From assembly GCA_034005175.1 (NCBI GenBank), contig JAVEVF010000058.1:1-10735 (forward strand): a stretch of 10,735 bases of DNA. Reading direction: 5' to 3'. Source of the stretch: JAVEVF01 sp034005175 (lineage in GTDB: Bacteria > Actinomycetota > Coriobacteriia > Anaerosomatales > SLCP01). Each line of letters begins with the position of its first letter. The stretch's first letter is position 1. Shown here in pieces: positions 6,415 to 10,735 of the stretch. The notes under the pieces are model-generated. The model did not search any database. It was not told the DNA's origin and saw only the letters and a list, made by a program, of their open reading frames with translations. Made by a program: the position numbers and the translations under genes.

Positions 6415-7137
6415 CTACTCTTCGACGTAGCCGCTTCCCAGTGTGGCAAGGCCACGCACGTCCAGCACGACGACGCGCCGTCCGTGCACCTCGACGACCC
6501 CGCTATCACGCAACCGCGCAAACGCACGCGACAAAGTCTCGGGTACGGTCCCCAATGCCGAAGCAAGCTCGCTTTTCGGCATGCCTAGGTCCACTTCAAG
6601 GCCGCTCGGAGAGGGGTTGCCAGCAGCGAGCGCACGCTGGAAGAGATAGCGGGCGAGCCGAGCGGGGACATCGAGTGCAAGAGTCTGCACCACGGCGGTG
6701 AAGTTGACGACTCGGTTGGCCAGGTCGGTGACGAGGTCACGGGCGGCTTCTGGCTCGGCGGCGATCAGATCGAAGAGGGCGTCGCGTGTGAGCCACGCGA
6801 TGGTGGCGGGGGTGACTGTCTCCGCATGCGCAGGGTAGCGACCACCCGCTAGCGCGGCCACGACAGACACGGGATCTCCTGTCTCAAGCGTCTCGAACGT
6901 GATGCGCCTTCCGTCAGCCGCGAGGTGGTAGATGCGTACCTTGCCAGCCACCACCACGCCGAACCTCTCTGCAGGCTCTCCCTCGGCAAGAAGCGCTGTG
7001 CCACGAGGGGCGTCTTGAACGCGTGCGGAAGAGGCGAACGCATCAACCGCGGACTCGCTGGCACTGCGCCACAGGCGGCATTCACGCAAGGCAGCTCGTA
7101 CATCGGGCCTGATACGCCCGGCGTCCTCATTCGTCAC
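6415..7137 (-). CDS. Crp/Fnr-family transcriptional regulator (Dnr/NnrR/HcpR-like by context)
   Basis: This 240-residue protein has a cyclic-nucleotide-type beta-barrel (about 15-130, with the turn VVAGKVRIY at 62-70), a dimer helix (about 130-165) and a C-terminal winged helix. The recognition helix reads TVPETLSRAFARL (197-209); E200, S203 and R204 match the Fnr-type residues that read TTGA half-sites. It has only one cysteine (C20), so it cannot carry an Fnr-type [4Fe-4S] sensor. A haem or other ligand pocket, as in the nitric-oxide sensors Dnr, NnrR and HcpR, is more likely. Start GTG 7137 is backed by GAGGAG (7148-7143). It is divergent from ygbA, with a perfect TTGAC-N4-GTCAA site between them, so it probably controls ygbA and possibly itself. 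The family is certain; the signal is inferred from its neighbours. Confidence 0.9.
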   Translation of the reverse strand: MTNEDAGRIRPDVRAALRECRLWRSASESAVDAFASSARVQDAPRGTALLAEGEPAERFGVVVAGKVRIYHLAADGRRITFETLETGDPVSVVAALAGGRYPAHAETVTPATIAWLTRDALFDLIAAEPEAARDLVTDLANRVVNFTAVVQTLALDVPARLARYLFQRALAAGNPSPSGLEVDLGMPKSELASALGTVPETLSRAFARLRDSGVVEVHGRRVVVLDVRGLATLGSGYVEE

Positions 7138-7212
7138 TGGCGCTCCTCGGCGCTAGGTATGCTCTGGCACACGAGCAGACTCCTACTCATTCGCTCAAGA
7201 TTCTTCCCTGAT

Positions 7213-7254
7213 TTGACCCGCGTCAAGGTCAAGACCATCCAGAATACCTAATGT
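7213..7254 (+). promoter_or_regulatory. Fnr-type operator and class II promoter of ygbA
   Basis: TTGACCCGCGTCAA (7213-7226) is a perfect TTGAC-N4-GTCAA dyad, one base per half from the Fnr consensus TTGAT-N4-ATCAA and close to Dnr/NnrR/HcpR-type sites. TAATGT (7249-7254) can serve as a -10 element with start near 7261, putting the dyad centre at -41.5, the standard spacing for class II activation. No good -35 is needed in that arrangement. The site is 76 bases from the divergent regulator gene, so it may also mediate autoregulation. Confidence 0.65.
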
Positions 7255-7317
7255 TGCACGGTGTGCGTGACAAGGCAGGACTGATCAACGGTCGCGTCCA
7301 GGAGCGGGAGAACGACA

Positions 7318-7749
7318 TTGAACGACCGGTTTGCCGAGAAGATGTCTCACAAACGAGCCGCAAAGGACACAAGACTCCTCGGCGACTTCTGCGCGATCTA
7401 CTGTGAGGGCAACCACACGGGAGCAGAGCGCACGGTGCTACATAGCGAGGGCGTAGCTCTTGGCGTGTATGGCCGCAAGGTGCCGGTGGTCTGCGACAAG
7501 TGCGCTGAGCTGCTGCGCTATGCGGAGAAGCGCCGCGCGTTCTGTCCGAAGGACCCGAAGCCGTTCTGCAACTATTGCGACACGCACTGCTATTCGGCGG
7601 AGAACCGCGAGTTCGTGCGCGAGATCATGCGCTACAGCGGGCCACGCGCGATGACGCGAGGACACGCGCTTGACTCGGTGCGCCATCTTCTTGAGGGACG
7701 ACGCGCCAAACGACAGAGAGCCCGATTGATGAGAGAGGACCACTCATGA
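7318..7749 (+). CDS. ygbA: YgbA-family nitrosative-stress protein
   Basis: This 143-residue protein belongs to the YgbA family (described as nitrous oxide-stimulated promoter family), whose E. coli member is repressed by the nitric-oxide sensor NsrR. The diagnostic C-terminal block is present: FCNYCDTHCYSAENR (83-97) and IMRYSGPRAM (103-112). Eight cysteines (C25, C29, C59, C62, C76, C84, C87, C91) in CxxC-like pairs suggest a metal or iron-sulfur centre; the biochemical activity is not known to me. The start is TTG 7318, 7 bases after CGGGAG; an in-frame ATG at 7342 lacks a ribosome site and is less likely. The stop overlaps the ferredoxin ATG as ATGA, implying translational coupling. The upstream Fnr-type site and divergent Crp/Fnr gene suggest induction by nitric oxide or low oxygen. 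Confidence 0.88.
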   Translation: MNDRFAEKMSHKRAAKDTRLLGDFCAIYCEGNHTGAERTVLHSEGVALGVYGRKVPVVCDKCAELLRYAEKRRAFCPKDPKPFCNYCDTHCYSAENREFVREIMRYSGPRAMTRGHALDSVRHLLEGRRAKRQRARLMREDHS

Positions 7750-8135
7750 GTGACATGACGGTGACCCGACAGATCGTTCGTATCGATGACGAGCTCTGCA
7801 ACGGTTGCGGTGTGTGCGTGTCACCGTGCGCCGAGGGTGCCATCCAGATCATCGACGGGAAGGCCCGCGTCATTCGTGAGGAGTTGTGTGACGGGGCGGG
7901 CTTTTGTCTGGGAGTATGTCCCACTGGCGCGCTCACCATCGAGACCCGCGAGGCACTGCCCTTCGACCACCATGCGGTCGAGGTGCACATGACCACGTTG
8001 CCAGACACCTACATCCCCCAACAATGCTTCCGCTGTGGCACCGATGAGGACCATGCGCCGCTGTTGCCCGTGCGCCAGCAAGGCCGCAGCGAGTGGGTGT
8101 GCACACGCTGTCTGCCCACTCTCATCCACGGATAG
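7746..8135 (+). CDS. Two-cluster ferredoxin with C-terminal zinc-ribbon-like tail
   Basis: This 129-residue protein begins with a bacterial ferredoxin fold. The first motif is C18xxC21xxC24xxxC28, a full [4Fe-4S] set. In the second, CDGAGFCLGVCP, position 51 is Ala where the second cysteine would be, leaving C48, C54 and C58. Related ferredoxins often carry CDGLGxC here, so the change is probably normal for the group; the cluster may be [3Fe-4S] or use another ligand. The tail has C94xxC97 and C119xxC122, a zinc-ribbon-like pair ending in CLPTLIHG, which may bind metal or a partner. ATG 7746 overlaps the ygbA stop by 4 bases and follows AGAGAGGA. It likely passes electrons to or from a redox enzyme in the same nitrosative-stress pathway, but no partner enzyme is encoded in this window. 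Confidence 0.88.
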   Translation: MSDMTVTRQIVRIDDELCNGCGVCVSPCAEGAIQIIDGKARVIREELCDGAGFCLGVCPTGALTIETREALPFDHHAVEVHMTTLPDTYIPQQCFRCGTDEDHAPLLPVRQQGRSEWVCTRCLPTLIHG

Positions 8136-8211
8136 GCAGTCCGAAGAGACGGTTGCTTGCCTGTCGTGAGTCTGCGGCAGCGGTGATTCTCGGAAGTAAG
8201 GCGGCACAGTC

Positions 8212-8583
8212 GTGAAACGAACTGCATACATCGTGGTTGCGGCCATCGCCATCGTCGGCGTACTGGTTGCGCTCGCGCTTGCGTTCGGGACGCCACAAGC
8301 GCCCCCCGCCCCAGTGCGTGAGGGCCCCGGGCCTATCGCAGGTGCGGGAGGCGGCACCTCCCCCTCGGCAACCCCGGATAGCGGTGCGGGCGGGCAGGAA
8401 GCCGGAGGCGCTCCTTTTGGTGGCGAGATCATCGAAGGCGAGGTACCCGATCCTGACCCCGACAGCCCGTTCGCGTTCCAGATCCCGGGCTGCAAGTGCC
8501 ACAGCGATGATCCAGCGGTCGTCGAAGAGCACGCGGACTACCGCCTCAATCAGTGCCGAGGGTGCCACGCTGGTAGCCCCTGA
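8212..8583 (+). CDS. Small membrane-anchored protein with CxCH and CxxCH motifs
   Basis: This 123-residue protein has one N-terminal hydrophobic helix (about 6-26), either an uncleaved signal anchor or a signal peptide. A Gly/Pro/Ala-rich linker (about 27-85) and a short Cys/His-rich end follow. The end carries CKCHS (C94, C96, H97), H107, and a canonical haem c motif CRGCH (C115, C118, H119). One haem c seems likely; H97 or H107 could be its second axial ligand. CKCH has only one residue between the cysteines and is not a standard haem site, so a second haem is uncertain, and a metal site built from the three His and four Cys is another option. GTG 8212 follows AAGGCGG. It lies 76 bases after the ferredoxin gene with no clear terminator, so it may belong to the same operon. 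An exported electron-transfer role is inferred. Confidence 0.75.
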   Translation: MKRTAYIVVAAIAIVGVLVALALAFGTPQAPPAPVREGPGPIAGAGGGTSPSATPDSGAGGQEAGGAPFGGEIIEGEVPDPDPDSPFAFQIPGCKCHSDDPAVVEEHADYRLNQCRGCHAGSP

Positions 8584-8605
8584 TACCTCCCGCCCTGCGG
8601 TGAAG

Positions 8606-8665
8606 TATGATTGTGGGTGGATGGCGCGGTTGAGACCGCGTATCGCTGACACCATGCCGCGGAGG
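8606..8665 (+). promoter_or_regulatory. Candidate -10, leader hairpin and ribosome site of the M28 gene
   Basis: TATGAT (8606-8611) is a good -10 hexamer without a clear -35. Downstream, CGCGGT (8625-8630) and ACCGCG (8635-8640) form a perfect 6-bp hairpin with a TGAG loop in the predicted leader. GGAGG (8661-8665) lies 5 bases before ATG 8671 and fixes the start. The hairpin has no T tract, so it is not a terminator; its role is unknown. Confidence 0.45.
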
Positions 8666-8670
8666 GGCTT

Positions 8671-10416
8671 ATGTCACTAGCCACCGAGCACGTCCATCAG
8701 CTAGCCACCGTGATCGGGCCGCGCCCGGCCACAACCGATACCGAGGCCGAGGCAGCCGAGTACATCGAGTCAGTCTTTGAGTCGCGTGGGCTAGACGTGG
8801 AGGTTCAGGAGTTCGACTGCCCTCGCACGTACAGCTGGGCATACGCGCTCTATCACCTCCTCACTATCGCAGCCGCCGTCGCCTCGGGTTGGGCGTACCT
8901 GCGCTGGCCGGCGTTTGTGGTGGCGACGCTTGTGGCGTTTCTCATGTGGATGGATCTCGACACGCGGTTCGGCTTGTCGGGGTGGCTGCCGCCGAAAGGC
9001 CCCAGCCAGAACGTCATCGCGCGACATGTGCCCAAGGTTCGGCGGGGTGAGCGTGCCCAGAGAGTGATCGTCGTCGCCCACTATGACAGCGCCAAAGCCT
9101 CGCTTGCATTCGCACCGTCGATGGTGAAGAACTTCGGGGGGACCTTCGCGCTCATGAAGTGGCTCACGATAGCAGTGCCGGTATTCATCTTGGTCGCAGC
9201 ACTGCCGTTCGCAGCGGAGTGGGCTCCCTACACGTGGTATCTCACCATCGCAGTGAGCGCATACCTTGTAGTCCCGCTTCTCATCAATGTGCACCGTGAG
9301 ATCGCTTTTGCCTCTGTGGATGGCGCAAACGACAATGCATCCGGTGTTGCGGTGATGCTGGGGGTAGCCGAGCGCCTCTCTCCCACCTTCGACGAGGAGA
9401 GCACGACGTCGTTTCGACGGGTCGTCCGAGGGCCAGACGCAGCGCGTGAGGCCGGTCTCGTGAGCGAGGATTCCGAGCTTCGCTACTCTCCCGCAGCAGT
9501 TCCTGATGACGTGACCGAACTGCCTGACGAGTATCGGTGGGCGGAATCGCCGCCATCTCCCTCCTCCGCGCAGGAGCGGCTCCAGTTTGAGACGGTCGAG
9601 TTCGATGTCGTGGGGTCGCAGCCCTCAACACCCGCCTCCGGCGCGGCCTCTGGCGAGCGGTTTGTTGGTTACGACGAGGTGGAGGTCGCTGAGCCACCGC
9701 GGCGACGTGGCCGGGGCTTGCTCGGCAGGTTCGGGAAGAAGCGCCGCGACGAGAGTGACGCGGTTGGCGGCTGGCTTGGCGTTGACGAGGACTTCGACGT
9801 GCGCGATGCGGGCCGCAAGATCGGCTCGTGGGAGCACTTTGGTGACGAGGATGACGATGACCTCGGTTTCAAGGGCGGGTTTGCAGGCGGGGATCCGTTC
9901 GGTGACCCGGATTTCGCCTCCACCGAGGCATCGCGGATCCGTCGCCGGGTGACGGAGTCTGTGGATCGTGCGCTCGCCGACAAGGAGATATGGTTCGTGG
10001 CCACCGGCGCCGAGGAGGCCGGGACGTGGGGGATGCGCGAGTTCCTCAGCGCGTACGGTCCTGATCTCAAGGGTGCTCTCATCATCAACCTCGACAACCT
10101 CGGTACGGGCGTGCTGCACATGGTTACCGAAGAAGGCATGGCGCGCCGTTACCGTTCCGACCGCCGGCTCGTGAGCGCGGGCAAGCGCGTCGCGCGCGAG
10201 AACGATATGCACGTGCGCGCCCGCCCGTACGTGGGGCTTTCAACGGACGCGACACCTGCTCTCGCGCGCGGCTTTCGTGCGATGAGCGTGATGGCGTTCG
10301 ACGCTGACGGACACCTGCCGAACTGGCACTGGCGCACCGATGTCGAGGAGAACGTGGATCCGGCGAACCTCGATCTCGCCGAACGCTTCGTGACCGAAGT
10401 CATCCGCGAGCTATAG
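8671..10416 (+). CDS. Integral-membrane M28-family zinc metallopeptidase with split catalytic domain
   Basis: This 581-residue protein carries all M28 catalytic residues: H137 and D139 in VVAHYDS, bridging D221 in GANDNASG, general base E448 and ligand E449 in TGAEEAG, D475 in NLDNLG, and H553 in NWHWRTD. The last three spacings agree with Aeromonas aminopeptidase (H97, D117, E152, D179, H256), so it should be an active aminopeptidase or carboxypeptidase. Two things set it apart. Hydrophobic hairpins lie at about 57-95 and 162-206, the second inserted between H137 and D221. A charged, low-complexity stretch of about 200 residues (236-436) lies between D221 and E448, with a basic patch (344-359) and an acidic GDEDDDD (391-397). 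Even helix numbers keep all catalytic residues on one side of the membrane; which side is unclear. The start is fixed by GGAGG. The substrate is unknown. Confidence 0.88.
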   Translation: MSLATEHVHQLATVIGPRPATTDTEAEAAEYIESVFESRGLDVEVQEFDCPRTYSWAYALYHLLTIAAAVASGWAYLRWPAFVVATLVAFLMWMDLDTRFGLSGWLPPKGPSQNVIARHVPKVRRGERAQRVIVVAHYDSAKASLAFAPSMVKNFGGTFALMKWLTIAVPVFILVAALPFAAEWAPYTWYLTIAVSAYLVVPLLINVHREIAFASVDGANDNASGVAVMLGVAERLSPTFDEESTTSFRRVVRGPDAAREAGLVSEDSELRYSPAAVPDDVTELPDEYRWAESPPSPSSAQERLQFETVEFDVVGSQPSTPASGAASGERFVGYDEVEVAEPPRRRGRGLLGRFGKKRRDESDAVGGWLGVDEDFDVRDAGRKIGSWEHFGDEDDDDLGFKGGFAGGDPFGDPDFASTEASRIRRRVTESVDRALADKEIWFVATGAEEAGTWGMREFLSAYGPDLKGALIINLDNLGTGVLHMVTEEGMARRYRSDRRLVSAGKRVARENDMHVRARPYVGLSTDATPALARGFRAMSVMAFDADGHLPNWHWRTDVEENVDPANLDLAERFVTEVIREL

Positions 10417-10432
10417 ACGTGCTGCAGCGCAG

Positions 10433-10735
10433 CTACTCCTCGGCGAAGGAGCGGTCGACCTCGATTCGCACGCGCTTTCTGAATGCGAACCGGTCTGCGT
10501 AAAACGCCAGGACCGTACCTGCGAGCGTGAGCGCCGTGGCTGTCCAGAAGACAGGCAGCATGAGCGTCGAGCGTTGCAGCGCCACCACAACGAATGCAAA
10601 CACGATGAATCCAAGGTGCAGCAGACCCGAGCCGGTCTTGACCAGTCGGCCCTCGGTGAGATACGACGGCCCACGCGCGCCTGCCACCGTGAGTGCCACG
10701 ACCGCGACCTGAATGAGCGCGGCGAGCGCGAGGTA
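10433..10735 (-). CDS. Membrane protein, C-terminal part only, function unknown
   Basis: The frame is open from the right window edge to TAG 10435-10433, showing 100 residues. Three hydrophobic segments are visible (about 1-20, 37-53 and 59-80 of the visible part), followed by a basic FAFRKRVR stretch and an acidic end SFAEE, which suggests the C terminus is cytoplasmic. A GTG at 10699 is in frame but falls inside the first hydrophobic segment, so it is probably not the start and the N terminus lies outside the window. I do not recognise the family. It converges on the M28 peptidase gene with only 16 bases between stops. Confidence 0.75.
   Translation of the reverse strand, partial: YLALAALIQVAVVALTVAGARGPSYLTEGRLVKTGSGLLHLGFIVFAFVVVALQRSTLMLPVFWTATALTLAGTVLAFYADRFAFRKRVRIEVDRSFAEE

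Noticed and set aside
7250..7282. A second PafBC-type promoter, TTGTCACGC on the - strand
   Set aside because: No TAnnnT lies 8 bases downstream and the element is poorly matched after the first six bases.
8621..8680. A 19-residue leader peptide starting at ATG 8621 before the M28 gene
   Set aside because: It overlaps the ribosome site and start of the M28 gene, has no ribosome site of its own, and shows no regulatory codon run.
10421..10433. Terminator hairpin GCTGC-AGC-GCAGC between the last two convergent genes
   Set aside because: The stem is only 5 bp with a 3-base loop and lacks a T tract on either side.

Overview
The window is GC-rich and densely coded. It carries two actinobacterial markers: a pafB-pafC pair of WYL-domain regulators, and a C-rich-loop small RNA resembling 6C RNA. 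A Crp/Fnr regulator, a YgbA protein, a two-cluster ferredoxin and a small haem-motif membrane protein add a redox, nitrosative-stress flavour. The best guess is an anaerobic or facultative actinobacterium, perhaps of the Coriobacteriia. That placement is inference; no rRNA or other taxonomic marker is present.

Layout. Bases 1-92 are the tail of an unknown gene, followed by a terminator hairpin (124-155). A dinG-type exonuclease-helicase (169-3063, +) starts only 14 bases past the hairpin. It has no Shine-Dalgarno sequence but sits under a near-consensus PafBC (RecA-NDp) promoter, TTGTCGGGG-N8-TAGTCT, which predicts a leaderless mRNA. Converging on it is a pafB-pafC operon (4965 to 3060, -), whose stop codon shares a CTAG with the helicase stop. 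Regulator and putative target therefore lie side by side, making a small DNA-damage-response locus.

The 377-base gap 4966-5342 holds the pafB promoter region, a predicted small RNA on the - strand (about 5187-5094, two C-rich hairpins, the second an intrinsic terminator), a sequence matching the sigma-54 core in the right place for that RNA, two inverted repeats, and the start region of a single-pass membrane protein of unknown function (5343-6368, +).

A second regulatory unit spans 6415-8583. A Crp/Fnr regulator (-) is divergent from ygbA and a ferredoxin gene overlapping it by ATGA; a small protein with CxCH and CxxCH motifs follows. A perfect TTGAC-N4-GTCAA site lies between the divergent genes, centred exactly 41.5 bases before the start point predicted from a TA...T -10 element. 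This looks like a locally regulated nitrosative-stress module.

The window ends with an unusual integral-membrane M28 metallopeptidase (8671-10416, +), whose catalytic domain is split by a transmembrane hairpin and a roughly 200-residue charged insertion, and with the C-terminal part of a convergent membrane protein (10735-10433, -) cut by the window edge.
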